Shown: positions 28,371 through 37,518 of the stretch, piece after piece
How positions within the stretch are numbered: the stretch's first letter is position 1
How the letters are laid out: every line of letters starts with the position of its first letter
Assembly (NCBI RefSeq): GCF_014699035.1
Contig: NZ_JACXAA010000005.1
Span: forward strand, 372,001 to 436,000
Direction: 5' to 3'
Length of the DNA: 64,000 bases
From: Spirosoma validum
GTDB taxonomy: Bacteria; Bacteroidota; Bacteroidia; Cytophagales; Spirosomataceae
Translations under genes and position numbers: made by a program
The notes under the pieces: model-generated
What the model saw: only the letters and a program-made list of their open reading frames with translations
What the model was told of the DNA's origin: nothing
Database searches by the model: none

Positions 28371-28446
28371 CCACAGAGCCACAAAGAACACGGAAAATAT
28401 AAGCTATGGTATTAATCCTCTGTGCTCTTTGTGGCTCTGTGGTTAT
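28371..28446. repeat. inverted repeat, CCACAGAGCCACAAAG family
   Basis: Arms of 26 bases at 28371-28396 and 28421-28446 match at 24 positions; the outer part is AACCACAGAGCCACAAAG. It fills the gap between the NCS2 permease and xdhA genes. No GC module is present. Confidence 0.8.
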
Positions 28447-28452
28447 ATGATC

Positions 28453-29832
28453 TTAATTACTAATAGTTTTTATGTTCTCAAGCATTTCGCTTGGCTCTTC
28501 TTTCACTAGTCTTTCTTTTTCCCAATCAGGCATTAAAAGATTCAGCAGCAAGGCTACTAAGCCACCTGCAGAAACGCCCGATTCCAGAAACGTCTGAATG
28601 ACCGAAGGCAACGTTTTCAGCCACTCTTCCTGCGACGGAACGCCGATGCCAATTCCCAGCGCCATAGCTGCGATCAGCGCATCCCGCTGAGATAAACCAC
28701 CCGACACCATTAAACGCAGTCCTGACACGGCAACTAAGCCGAACAGCATAATAGCCATGGCACCAAGTACGCACGCAGGCATTACGGTAATCCAGCGACC
28801 AACGGGTGGAAAAATACCCAGGCAAAGCAAAATGATCGCCATAACCCAGCCGATTCGCCGGGCCGCAACGCCCGTCATTTGAATAACTCCATTGTTCTGG
28901 GCATACGTAGCGCTCGGGAATCCGCCGATTAACGTCGAGAAAATACAGGTTAACCCATCGGCCAGAATACCTCCGCGAATACGTGTCCAGTGCGCGGGGC
29001 CACTGGTCGGCAAACCAGACAATTGAGACGTAGCGGTAATATCGCCCATCGCTTCGAGTACGCAGACCAGATAAATAAAGGCAAACGGAAACAGCAGTTC
29101 CCAGTTGAAATCCAGTCCCCACGGCAACAGTTGCGGTACGGTAAGCCAGGAACCATTACTCGGCGCAGGGCTTTGCAACCAGCCCATAAACCCACAAATG
29201 GCATAACCGGTAGTCACGCCAACCAACACAGCAGCCATTCGTGCCCAGGCTTTACCAATCGACTGGGCAATAATCATAACCGTAACGACCGCCAATGCCA
29301 CCAAACCACCACTCCAGGCAGGAGCGCCTTCCATGGGGAGCTTAGCGATGCTTCGCATACCCGTCGGAATCAGCGAAAGGCCGATCAGCAACACGACAAT
29401 TCCTGAAACAAGTGGTGTAAAGACTCGCTTTAGTTTCGGCAGAAAAGGTGCCAGAATTAACTGGACGGGCGTTGCGGCTAACGACATACCAACCATGAGC
29501 GGCAAACCACCCGCTAAACCGGCCTGTATAAGTGGGGCAAGAAACGCAAAGCTAGTGCCGGTGATACTCAGTAATCCGGAACCCACAAAACCAAATCGCA
29601 TGGTTTGGAGGAACGTACCGAGAGCCGAGGCCACCAGCGCCATGCTGACCAGGTAAGCCGTTTCGGACTGACTAAAATGCAGAATTCCCGATAAAATCAA
29701 CGCCGGGGTAATTGTGCCAACGACCATTGCTCCCACTTGTTGAAGACTCACCAGCAGCGCCGGCATTAGCGGAACCTGATCTTCCAGGCCATAAACGAGA
29801 CGGGTTGGTTGTGCATTAACGAGCTCGCTCAT
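28453..29832 (-). CDS. NCS2-family xanthine/urate/uracil permease
   Basis: This 459-aa integral membrane protein has many hydrophobic segments consistent with the 14-helix UraA fold. The NAT signature reads QNNGVIQMTG (about residue 310), and the TM1-TM3 region shows QVGAMVVGTITPALILSG. It imports nucleobases by proton symport. The position directly upstream of xdhA favours xanthine or urate as substrate, but the sequence alone does not separate these from uracil. Confidence 0.9.
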   Translation of the reverse strand: MSELVNAQPTRLVYGLEDQVPLMPALLVSLQQVGAMVVGTITPALILSGILHFSQSETAYLVSMALVASALGTFLQTMRFGFVGSGLLSITGTSFAFLAPLIQAGLAGGLPLMVGMSLAATPVQLILAPFLPKLKRVFTPLVSGIVVLLIGLSLIPTGMRSIAKLPMEGAPAWSGGLVALAVVTVMIIAQSIGKAWARMAAVLVGVTTGYAICGFMGWLQSPAPSNGSWLTVPQLLPWGLDFNWELLFPFAFIYLVCVLEAMGDITATSQLSGLPTSGPAHWTRIRGGILADGLTCIFSTLIGGFPSATYAQNNGVIQMTGVAARRIGWVMAIILLCLGIFPPVGRWITVMPACVLGAMAIMLFGLVAVSGLRLMVSGGLSQRDALIAAMALGIGIGVPSQEEWLKTLPSVIQTFLESGVSAGGLVALLLNLLMPDWEKERLVKEEPSEMLENIKTISN

Positions 29833-29895
29833 ACGTGTGAATAATGAGTGATGAATTGTGATTTCCTACAGATGATTAGTGCGCCCATCATTTAT

Positions 29896-29915
29896 AACCG
29901 CGCGGGCGGCCCCGT
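29896..29915. repeat. GC-rich module copy (a)
   Basis: The sequence ACCGCGCGGGCGGCCCCGTC, read from 29897, is a diverged copy of the roughly 20-bp module whose consensus is AACCGCwCCGGCGGnCCGGy. It is flanked by ATGAT-rich sequence that, on the other strand, resembles the flanks of the module copy at 32619. It lies in the gap between the preA and NCS2 genes. Confidence 0.55.
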
Positions 29916-29925
29916 CATCATTTTG

Positions 29926-31194
29926 TTAGTGGTCGTTTAGCGGCAGACCGCGCCGTTGAAACTCTTTCCAGTTCAGATATTCGTCGCCCTTCCGTTGCTC
30001 CACCATCGTGATACAGTCATCGACAGGACATACTAATTTACATAAATTACAGCCAACACACTCCTCTTCTTTGATGGAATACGTATTGAAAGGCTTGCCA
30101 TACGTCAAGTTGATGGCCTGATGGGAGGTATCCTCACAGGCAATGTAACACAAGCCGCAGTGGATACACTTGTCCTGATTGATGTTCGCAACGATGTGAT
30201 AATTAATGTCGAGGTCTTCCCAATGGGTAATGGTCGGGACAGATTTTCCGATGAAGTCGTAGATGGTTTTGAAGCCTTTTTCGTCCATCCAGTTGTTCAA
30301 TCCGTCGCACATGTCTTCGATGATGCGAAAACCGTGCTTCATAACTGCCGTACAGACCTGAACCGACGTAGCGCCCAGCAGCATGAACTCGGCAGCATCT
30401 TTCCAGGTACTGACTCCACCAATCCCCGAAATCGGCACTTGGGACGTAACAGGGTCCTGCGCAATGGTCGTCAGCATTTTCAGCGCGACAGGCTTAACCG
30501 CCGGACCGCAGTACCCGCCATAGACGGATTTTCCTGCTACGTAGGGATTCGGCACGAACGTATCCAGATCGACGCCCGTCACGGACTGAATGGTATTAAT
30601 CAGCGACAGCGCATTCGTGCCGCCTTCCACTGATGCATGGCCTGTCGGCACTACGGAATGCACATTAGGCGTCAGTTTGGTAATGACGGGAATCGTTGCT
30701 TTTTCCATCACCCATTCCACCACCATTTTGGCAATCTCCGGGTCCTGACCCACAGCTGCACCCATACCACGCTCGGTCATTCCGTGCGGACAGCCAAAGT
30801 TCAGCTCCAGGCCGTGTGCACCCGTATCTTCAACCTGTGCAATCAATTCGTGCCATTTTTCGCGCGAATTATCAGCCATAAGCGATACGACCATTGCCCG
30901 ATCGGGAAACAGACGAACGCATTCGGCAATTTCGCGGAGGTTGATATCCAGCGGTCGGTCGGAAATGAGTTCGATATTATTAAAACCCATCATTTTGGTC
31001 CCGTTAAAATCGACCGCTGAATACCGCGACGATACGTTCTTTACCTGACTGCCGAGGGTTTTCCAGACCACACCACCCCAACCGGCTTCGAAGGCACGTA
31101 GTACATTATATTTCTTATCTGTCGGTGGGGCGCTGGCCAGCCAGTACGGATTGGGCGATTTGATACCGAGGAAATTTGTGCTTAAGTCTGCCAT
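29926..31194 (-). CDS. preA: NAD-dependent dihydropyrimidine dehydrogenase, PreA subunit
   Basis: With PreT this reduces uracil and thymine to dihydropyrimidines, the first step of the reductive pathway. The 422-aa protein has an N-terminal FMN TIM barrel (PYWLASAPPTDKK, ELNFGCPHGMTERGMGAAVGQ, TKLTPNV, PISGIGGVSTWKDAAEF) and a C-terminal pair of 4Fe-4S motifs (CIHCGLCYIAC and CVGCNLCKLVCPVDDC). The active-site Cys is in NFGCPHGM. It follows preT by 60 bases, a gap largely made of a palindrome. Confidence 0.95.
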   Translation of the reverse strand: MADLSTNFLGIKSPNPYWLASAPPTDKKYNVLRAFEAGWGGVVWKTLGSQVKNVSSRYSAVDFNGTKMMGFNNIELISDRPLDINLREIAECVRLFPDRAMVVSLMADNSREKWHELIAQVEDTGAHGLELNFGCPHGMTERGMGAAVGQDPEIAKMVVEWVMEKATIPVITKLTPNVHSVVPTGHASVEGGTNALSLINTIQSVTGVDLDTFVPNPYVAGKSVYGGYCGPAVKPVALKMLTTIAQDPVTSQVPISGIGGVSTWKDAAEFMLLGATSVQVCTAVMKHGFRIIEDMCDGLNNWMDEKGFKTIYDFIGKSVPTITHWEDLDINYHIVANINQDKCIHCGLCYIACEDTSHQAINLTYGKPFNTYSIKEEECVGCNLCKLVCPVDDCITMVEQRKGDEYLNWKEFQRRGLPLNDH

Positions 31195-31207
31195 AGAATC
31201 AGTGAAG

Positions 31208-31273
31208 AATGAAGAGTGAAAAGTGAAAAATAGGTTGCGTCAGCTGTTTATTCTTCACTTTTCACTCTTCACT
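31208..31273. repeat. inverted repeat, GAAGAGTGAAAAGTGAA family, without GC module
   Basis: Arms of 25 bases at 31208-31232 and 31249-31273 match at 23 positions. The right arm encodes the last residues of PreT (LVKSEK and stop). The same arm occurs at 58268-58316 but is there interrupted by a GC-rich module. Confidence 0.8.
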
Positions 31274-32604
31274 AAAAAACTCAGTATCGCTTTTGCCCCG
31301 TCTTTTCCCGCCTGAACTGCATCGACGACTTCTTTGCCGCCGTTAACGCAATCGCCACCGGCGAAGACACCAGGAATGTTTGTAGCGCAGTTACCGTCAA
31401 TGGCCAGTTTGCCATTCCAGTTTGTCAGTTGATTGCTGCTAACCAGTTCTTCATACGGAATCTGGCCGGCGGCTTTGATCACCATGTCGACAGCCAGCGT
31501 AATAGTTTCACCGGTTTCGACGGGCGACCGACGGCCACTGGTATCGGGTACGCCTAGTTCCATTACGTTGCAAATCAGTTGTGTCACTCGTCCGTTTTCG
31601 CCTATGATTTCTTTAGGCGATGCCAGCCAGATCAGATGACACCCATCTAGTTTCGCCAGATTCAGTTCAACTTCGGTGCTGGGCATTTCGGCTTGGGTCC
31701 GGCGGTAGACAATCGTTACTTCTTTGGCTCCCAGCCGTTTCGCCTGCGTAGCCGCATCAATCGCCGTCATGCCTAATCCAATCACAGCGACTTTATCACC
31801 GACCGGTACTGACGGGTATCCTTTCTCGCGGATGTCGTAAATGAAGCGTATCGCATCTTCAACGCCCGCCAACTCTTCACCGGGAATCTCCAGATGCCTG
31901 GCCACGCCAACACCGATTCCGAGATAAACAGCATTGTAATTGGTCTGCAACTCGGCTAACGTTACGTTACGTCCCAGTTCCTGATCGTACTTGATGTCGA
32001 TTCCGCCCAGCGACGTAATGAAATTAACTTCATCTTCGCAGAATTGGGGCGTTACTTTGTAAGCAGCAATGCCATAGGTCATCAACCCACCGCCTTTCTT
32101 TTCCTTCTCGTAGATCGTTACGTCGACACCTTCCCGACTCAATACGTGCGCACAGCTTAATCCCGCCGGTCCCGCTCCTATTACGGCTACTTTCTTTCCA
32201 ACAGACGGCTTACGCTGAAATAACGGCCACTTTTGCTCAATGGCTTTTTCCGTCGAGAAGCGCTGTAATTTGGCGATTGGAATCGGCGGTTCCTCCAGAA
32301 AATTGTAAACACACGAACCTTCGCATAACTTTTCTACGGGGCAAACCTTCGAGCAGCCGCCCCCCATAATGTTCGCGTCAAAAATCGTGTAGGCCGACCC
32401 TTTGACGTTATCCGTGGTAATCTGCTTGATGAACTTGGGAATGTTGATGCTCGTCGGGCAGCTTTTTGTGCACGGGGCATCATAACAAAACAGACAGCGA
32501 TTCGCTTCCACCAGTGCCGCTTCGCGATTTTCGAACGGTGGATGGATGTCGCTGAAATTTTGCTCGTATTGTTCAGCTGTTAATCGATTGTTGAGTATCG
32601 CCAC
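31255..32604 (-). CDS. preT: NAD-dependent dihydropyrimidine dehydrogenase, PreT subunit
   Basis: This 449-aa flavoprotein feeds electrons from NAD(P)H to PreA. The N-terminal Fe-S region carries CLFCYDAPCTKSCPTSINIP and GGGCSKVCPVEKLCEGSC. The FAD site is VIGAGPAGLSCAHVLSREG and the NAD(P) site VIGLGMTAIDAATQAKRLG. The closing FAD motif is VFAGGDCVNGGKEVVDAVQAGK. The last six codons and stop fall inside the palindrome at 31208-31273, so the natural C-terminus has been replaced or trimmed by the repeat. Confidence 0.95.
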   Translation of the reverse strand: MAILNNRLTAEQYEQNFSDIHPPFENREAALVEANRCLFCYDAPCTKSCPTSINIPKFIKQITTDNVKGSAYTIFDANIMGGGCSKVCPVEKLCEGSCVYNFLEEPPIPIAKLQRFSTEKAIEQKWPLFQRKPSVGKKVAVIGAGPAGLSCAHVLSREGVDVTIYEKEKKGGGLMTYGIAAYKVTPQFCEDEVNFITSLGGIDIKYDQELGRNVTLAELQTNYNAVYLGIGVGVARHLEIPGEELAGVEDAIRFIYDIREKGYPSVPVGDKVAVIGLGMTAIDAATQAKRLGAKEVTIVYRRTQAEMPSTEVELNLAKLDGCHLIWLASPKEIIGENGRVTQLICNVMELGVPDTSGRRSPVETGETITLAVDMVIKAAGQIPYEELVSSNQLTNWNGKLAIDGNCATNIPGVFAGGDCVNGGKEVVDAVQAGKDGAKAILSFLVKSEK

Positions 32605-32618
32605 GTGTTTAGAATGAT

Positions 32619-32688
32619 GACCGGGTCGCCGGTGCGATTATGAATGATAAATGATGGTACCCAAATGGCTCATTCATCATTTATCATT
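32619..32688. repeat. inverted repeat with GC module copy (b)
   Basis: Perfect 14-bp arms AATGATAAATGATG (32643-32656) and complement (32675-32688) form the inner stem. Outside the left arm lies the module, complement ATCGCACCGGCGACCCGGTC (about 32619-32638). The module is on one side only. The element occupies the preT to nitrilase gap. Confidence 0.75.
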
Positions 32689-32691
32689 AGA

Positions 32692-33558
32692 TTACAGTTC
32701 TACCAATTTATCATACGTCTCCGGTCTTCTATCCCGGAAGAATTGCCAGACGCTACGTACTTCGTCGATCATGTCGAGATCAAAATCAGCTATCAATAGC
32801 TCGTCTTTATCTTCAGAAGCCGTGGCAAAAATCTGGCCGCGCGGATCAACGAAATACGATGAGCCATAGAACCGTCCAAGGTTCCAGGGCTTCTCTTCAC
32901 CCACGCGGTTAATGCAGCCCATGAAATAGCCATTCGCAGCGGCATGGGCGGGCTGTTCCAACTTCCATAGGTATTGCGACAAACCCGCTACGGTTGCCGA
33001 CGGATTGTATACAATCTCCGCACCATTCAGGCCCAAGCAACGCGCGCCATCGGGAAAGTGCCGGTCGTAGCAGATGTACACACCGATTTTGGCGTACATG
33101 GTTTGGAAAACGGGATAGCCCAGATTGCCGGGCTTGAAGAAAAACTTCTCCCAGAAGCCCGAGGTATGCGGGATGTGGTTCTTCCGGTATTTACCCAGAT
33201 ACGTACCATCGGCGTCGATGACGGCAGCGGTGTTGTACAGGACACCAGCCTGCTCTTTTTCATAGACGGGCACGATCATGACCATTTTGTATTTTTTGGC
33301 GTACTCGGCCATCCGATCTGTCGTTGGACCGGGAACCGACTCCGCCGAAGCGTACCAGGCACTGTTCTGCCCCGGACAGAAATACGGGGTATTAAATATT
33401 TCCTGCAAACACAAAATCTGCACGCCTTTCTCACCAGCTTCTTCAATGAGCGGGATGTGCTTTTGCACCATCGCTTCTTTAATTTCCTCAATCGTGCCTT
33501 CGCCCTCGGTCTTCGGCAGACTCATTTGTATCAATCCCGATTTAATAATTCGTGGCAT
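32692..33558 (-). CDS. nitrilase-family beta-ureidopropionase
   Basis: The product is predicted to hydrolyse N-carbamoyl-beta-alanine to beta-alanine, CO2 and ammonia. At 288 aa, the nitrilase-superfamily triad is visible: Glu in CLQEIF, Lys in GKYRKNHIPH, Cys in GVYICYDRHFPDG. The downstream segment (YNPSATVAGLSQYLWKLEQP) resembles beta-ureidopropionase and N-carbamoylputrescine amidase. The location between dihydropyrimidinase and dihydropyrimidine dehydrogenase genes decides for beta-ureidopropionase. Confidence 0.88.
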   Translation of the reverse strand: MPRIIKSGLIQMSLPKTEGEGTIEEIKEAMVQKHIPLIEEAGEKGVQILCLQEIFNTPYFCPGQNSAWYASAESVPGPTTDRMAEYAKKYKMVMIVPVYEKEQAGVLYNTAAVIDADGTYLGKYRKNHIPHTSGFWEKFFFKPGNLGYPVFQTMYAKIGVYICYDRHFPDGARCLGLNGAEIVYNPSATVAGLSQYLWKLEQPAHAAANGYFMGCINRVGEEKPWNLGRFYGSSYFVDPRGQIFATASEDKDELLIADFDLDMIDEVRSVWQFFRDRRPETYDKLVEL

Positions 33559-33583
33559 GCTTATTTCGTGTTTAATTGGTTTT

Positions 33584-33636
33584 AGCAGGGAGCAGGGCGT
33601 TTATTTTTCTCTGCCCATCGCACCATGCTCCCTGCT
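33584..33636. repeat. inverted repeat, AGCAGGGAGCA family
   Basis: Perfect 11-bp arms at 33584-33594 and 33626-33636 (AGCAGGGAGCA and complement) are separated by 31 bases. It ends two bases from the dihydropyrimidinase stop codon, in the gap to the nitrilase gene. Confidence 0.65.
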
Positions 33637-33637
33637 T

Positions 33638-35020
33638 TTAAATCTTCCCGCTCACTTTATTACGTTTAATAAACTGGCCGTATCCCTTGTCAACCAGGCA
33701 TTTATTGTCGTCAATAGTAACCTGACCACGTAGTAAAACGGTTTTTACTTTACCCGTTAATTCCCAGCCTTCATAACCCGAATAATCAACGTTCATATGG
33801 TGGGTTTTCGCGGAAAGCGTGTGTTTTTCTGCTGGATCGAAAATGACAATATCGGCGTCGCTCCCCACGGCTATGGTTCCTTTTTTTGGGAACATACCAA
33901 AGATTTTGGCGGGGTTCGTACAGGCAACTTCGACGTATTTATTCAGCGTAATTTTGCCTTTGTCGACGCCCTCGCTGTACAACAATTCCATCCGATTTTC
34001 GATGGCAGGATGCCCGTTGGGAATCTTCGAGAAATCGTCTTTCCCCATCAATTTTTGCTCCCACATGAATGGGCAGTGATCCGTAGCGACGACCTGAATC
34101 ATTCCCTGATTGATACCGGCCCAGAGTGCTTCCTGATCTTTCTTCTCCCGTAACGGCGGACTCATCACCCATTTGGCGCCGTCAATATCCTCGCCATAAA
34201 GCGACGCGTCAAGCACCAGATACTGGATGCAGGTTTCGGCAAATACTTTCTGATTCCGGCGAGTGGCATTCCGAACACCATTTAGCGCCCCTTCACAGGT
34301 CATATGCACAATGTACCCCGGACAACCCGTGTAATCGGCCATATCGGTAAAACGGCAACTGGCTTCGGCTTCGGTCACTTCGGGTTGCGAGAGATAATGA
34401 TAAAGGGGCGACATTTTCCCTTCCGACCGGTGCTTGGCAATGAGGTAATCGATCATGTCGCCGTTGGTCGCGTGAACCGTCACCATGCCGCCTTGTTTCT
34501 TCACCTCCTGCATCAGACCAACCATCTGGCTGTCATTGATCATCAATGCTCCTTTATAGGCCATAAAGGTTTTGAACGACGTAATGCCTTCGTTCTCAAC
34601 CATCTCTTTGATTTCAGCTTTCGAATTTTCGTTAAAATCCGTTACGGCCATATGAAAACTGTAATCCCCAACGGCGGTTCCGGTAGCGCGGGAATTCCAT
34701 TCGGCCAGGGCTTCTTTTAGCGAATGCCCTTGTTTTTGCAGAACAAAATCAATCACGGTCGTTGTGCCGCCAAACAGAGCTGCGCGTGTGCCGGTCTCGT
34801 GTGTATCGCTCGAAAACGTACCCATGAAGGGCATATCCAGATGCACGTGGGGGTCAATACCGCCCGGAAATACTAATTTACCAGTGGCATCAATGACCGT
34901 ATCGGCCTGAACGGGCAGGTTTTTCCCAATGGCCGAAATCGCTTCGCCCTCAATGAAAATATCCGCAACGTAATCGTCGGCCGCCGTAACGATCCGACCA
35001 TTTTTAATCAAAAGCGACAT
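33638..35020 (-). CDS. hydA: dihydropyrimidinase
   Basis: The product opens dihydrouracil to N-carbamoyl-beta-alanine. The start at 35020 (MSLLIKNGRIVTAADDYVAD) gives 460 aa, the usual length; a longer frame from 35062 is not supported. The binuclear-metal residues are in GGIDPHVHLDMPF, TSFKTFMAYKGAL (carboxylated Lys), VTVHATNGD, YIVHMTCEG and QVVATDHCPF. It forms the second step of the reductive pyrimidine pathway encoded next to it. Confidence 0.95.
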   Translation of the reverse strand: MSLLIKNGRIVTAADDYVADIFIEGEAISAIGKNLPVQADTVIDATGKLVFPGGIDPHVHLDMPFMGTFSSDTHETGTRAALFGGTTTVIDFVLQKQGHSLKEALAEWNSRATGTAVGDYSFHMAVTDFNENSKAEIKEMVENEGITSFKTFMAYKGALMINDSQMVGLMQEVKKQGGMVTVHATNGDMIDYLIAKHRSEGKMSPLYHYLSQPEVTEAEASCRFTDMADYTGCPGYIVHMTCEGALNGVRNATRRNQKVFAETCIQYLVLDASLYGEDIDGAKWVMSPPLREKKDQEALWAGINQGMIQVVATDHCPFMWEQKLMGKDDFSKIPNGHPAIENRMELLYSEGVDKGKITLNKYVEVACTNPAKIFGMFPKKGTIAVGSDADIVIFDPAEKHTLSAKTHHMNVDYSGYEGWELTGKVKTVLLRGQVTIDDNKCLVDKGYGQFIKRNKVSGKI

Positions 35021-35070
35021 AGTTAATTTATCGTTTATGACCACTCCCGTGGAGAGCCTCAACTACAAAT

Positions 35071-35189
35071 TCTACTACAAAGAATTCAGGCCCGTCGGGC
35101 CGATATCTTTGTAGTAGAAAAGTTCAAATTCTGCATCAGCAAAAGCTCCATAGGAGCGACATCTTTTCTATTTCGCTACTATGGAGCTT
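35071..35189. repeat. two adjacent palindromes upstream of hydA, near the Y1 transposase
   Basis: The first has perfect 12-bp arms TCTACTACAAAG (35071-35082) and complement (35107-35118) around GGCCCGTCGGGCC (35089-35101). The second has 17-bp arms, AAGCTCCATAGGAGCGA (35143-35159) and complement (35173-35189), with one mismatch. Related AGCTCCT-type palindromes occur on the other side of the transposase gene. They may be its substrates. Confidence 0.75.
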
Positions 35190-35275
35190 GAAACTCATTG
35201 GCGTCTTTTTAACTACAAAGATTTCGCCACTATGTGGCTACACACGAATTGATTCAATTCAATGATACACGAATT

Positions 35276-35737
35276 TCAATTTATCCATTCAAATAAATAT
35301 CGTTCATCGTATTCAACCTCAAACTTTTCCAAAAACGCTAAATACTCATCTTTAAAGCTCCTTTTCTGATGATGCACTGGCTGTGACAGAATATAGTTTA
35401 TCACGTTGTCTAAATGAGATTTAGAGTACGAAAAAGCGCCAAAACCTTCCTGCCAATTGAATTTATTTTTCAATAATTTTCGGTCATTAATCCAAGCCGA
35501 CGAATTTGCTTTTATATCCCTCACTAAATCAGATAATGAGATATTCGGCTTTACACTTAAAAGCAAATGTGTATGGTCAGGCATACAATATAGGGCTAAA
35601 ACTTTTTGACTTTTACCATTTACAATCCCGCAGATATATTTCTCCAGTTCATCTCGAAATTCTTCTTTTATCAAGTTCTCTCTACCCTTTACGGCAAAGA
35701 CGAGTTGAATATAAATTTGCGAATACGTATTTGGCAT
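35276..35737 (-). mobile_element. tnpA: single-domain Y1 transposase (IS200/IS605 TnpA or RAYT-like)
   Basis: This 153-aa protein is a HUH nuclease. The HUH pair reads PDHTHLLL (about residues 54-61), and the probable catalytic Tyr lies in VINYILSQ in the C-terminal helix. Conserved features of the Bacteroidota group are NTYSQIYIQLVFAVKGR at the start and WQEGFGAFSYSKS. No TnpB or accessory gene is beside it, and both sides carry palindromes with AGCTCC-type cores. It looks intact and interrupts the nucleobase operon between the NCS1 and hydA genes. Confidence 0.88.
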
Positions 35738-35819
35738 TTGAGCTTACGGTATTTATTTTGTTTTAAAGGCCAATTGGGCCGAATCATTGTAGCAAAATTG
35801 GGATTCGCAATTTCAGCTA

Positions 35820-35864
35820 AGCTCCTTAGGAGTGATATTGAAAAGATGCCGCTCCTAAGGAGCT
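35820..35864. repeat. perfect palindrome next to the Y1 transposase
   Basis: Perfect 13-bp arms AGCTCCTTAGGAG (35820-35832) and CTCCTAAGGAGCT (35852-35864) flank a 19-base loop. Each arm has its own inner palindrome (CTCCTTAGGAG, imperfect). It resembles the 35143-35189 element and may mark the other end of the mobile unit. Confidence 0.75.
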
Positions 35865-35922
35865 AAAAACGGCTCAATCACCTTGCTTTTCTACAAAGAT
35901 TACAGCCCTATGGGCTTAAAAT

Positions 35923-37428
35923 TCAGTCAGCTAACGTAACAGCGGACTGCTGAAAGTTAGAAATCGAAGACCGACTATTCATCAAACCCATATAAACTAA
36001 ACCGCTTACGAAAAAACCAACAAACCAGGCATAGTTGTAAAGATTTGAAATCCAGATCGGTACGCTGTCAGCAGGAATCACCTGAATCGTGGTGAGAAAG
36101 CCTGGAATGTTGGGAATAATACCAGCTAACAAAGCGATGATCGCTGCGGAGTTGAACCCGTTTTTGTAGCTATACATCCCGATTGTGCTGTACAGATCAT
36201 TCAGGACAAGCTTTTGTTTACGCAGGAAGAAATAATCCGCAATCATAATCCCACCCACCGGTCCGAGCAGGCTGGAGTAACCAACCAGCCAGGTAAAAAT
36301 GAAGCCTGTCGGATCGGCGATTAACTTCCAGGGGAAAATCAGAATCCCAATGACTCCCGTAATGTACCCTCCCTTCCGAAAGTCAATTTTTGCCGGAGCC
36401 AGATTCGCAAAATCATTGGCCGGACTGACAATGTTTGCGGCAATATTTGTCGCCAATGTGGAAATCGCCACTGCAATCATGGCGATGCTTACGAGAAGTT
36501 TACTCTCAAATTTCCCGGCCAATACGAGCGGGTCCCAGATCGTAGTGCCGTAAATAATAGTGGTTGCCGACGTAACGACGACGCCGATAAACGAGAAAAG
36601 GGTCATAGAGGTTGGAAGGCCAATAACCTGTCCGCGTACCTGCGCTTGCTGACTGGTGGCGTAGCGGGTGAAATCCGGAATGTTCAGCGATAACGTAGCC
36701 CAGAAACCAACCATGCCGGTTAACGCTGGAAAGAAAAAAGCAAAAAATGCAGCCGAGTCCGAGAATTTAGCGGGTTGCTCCAGAATGGGTCCGAGACCGT
36801 TTCCGGCAGAAATAGCCCACCAGAGTAACGCTATTGCAGCTATAGGCAAAAAGAACGCTTTGAATACCAGAAGCTTACGAATACTATCAACGCCGAGGTA
36901 AACGACGTACATGTTCAGCAGCCAGAACAAAAAGAAACAGATAGCCGGACCCGTTTGTAAGCCAAACGAAGCCGGAAAAACCGGTGGCAACGTTTCCAGC
37001 GACGGAATCCACAGCCGAAGCATCTGATAGATAGAAAACCCACCAATCCAGGTCTGAATACCAAACCAGCCACAGGCCACAATGGCACGTAGCAACGCCG
37101 GAACATTCGCGCCACGAGTGCCGAAACTGGAACGTACTAAAACCGGAAACGGAATACCGTATTTGGCTCCAGCACGCCCGTTCAACACCATCGGAATCAG
37201 CACAATGGTGTTGCCCAGAAAGATGGTGAAAATAGCCTGCCACCAGTTCATACCGCCCTGGATCAGCGAACTCGCCATCATATACGTTGGAATACACAAA
37301 CTCATGCTGATCCAAAGAGCCGCATAATTCCAGGTAGTCCACGTTCGTTTCGACGCGGGAATAGGTGCCAAGTCCTCACTATAAAGCGTTGACGATTCGG
37401 ATATAGTTGCTTCCGTTACTTCCTGCAT
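35923..37428 (-). CDS. NCS1-family nucleobase:cation symporter
   Basis: This is a membrane transporter for nucleobases or related ring compounds (uracil, cytosine, allantoin, hydantoin). The start at 37428 (MQEVTEATISESSTLYSEDL) gives 501 aa. NCS1 hallmarks are YSEDLAPIPASKRTW, WNYAALWISM, RSSFGTRGANVPALLRAIVACGWFGIQTWIGG in TM3, and NIPDFTRYATSQ in TM6. Substrate is uncertain. Its position between the nucleoside hydrolase and dihydropyrimidinase genes suggests uracil or thymine uptake. Confidence 0.9.
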   Translation of the reverse strand: MQEVTEATISESSTLYSEDLAPIPASKRTWTTWNYAALWISMSLCIPTYMMASSLIQGGMNWWQAIFTIFLGNTIVLIPMVLNGRAGAKYGIPFPVLVRSSFGTRGANVPALLRAIVACGWFGIQTWIGGFSIYQMLRLWIPSLETLPPVFPASFGLQTGPAICFFLFWLLNMYVVYLGVDSIRKLLVFKAFFLPIAAIALLWWAISAGNGLGPILEQPAKFSDSAAFFAFFFPALTGMVGFWATLSLNIPDFTRYATSQQAQVRGQVIGLPTSMTLFSFIGVVVTSATTIIYGTTIWDPLVLAGKFESKLLVSIAMIAVAISTLATNIAANIVSPANDFANLAPAKIDFRKGGYITGVIGILIFPWKLIADPTGFIFTWLVGYSSLLGPVGGIMIADYFFLRKQKLVLNDLYSTIGMYSYKNGFNSAAIIALLAGIIPNIPGFLTTIQVIPADSVPIWISNLYNYAWFVGFFVSGLVYMGLMNSRSSISNFQQSAVTLAD

Positions 37429-37518
37429 TTTTCCGTTTTTGGTTTCTGATTTGAGCTTTGACAAAGTTTTGAACTTTGTCAAAGTTATTCTGCCGGTAAA
37501 CTGTAAACTACAAACTAT

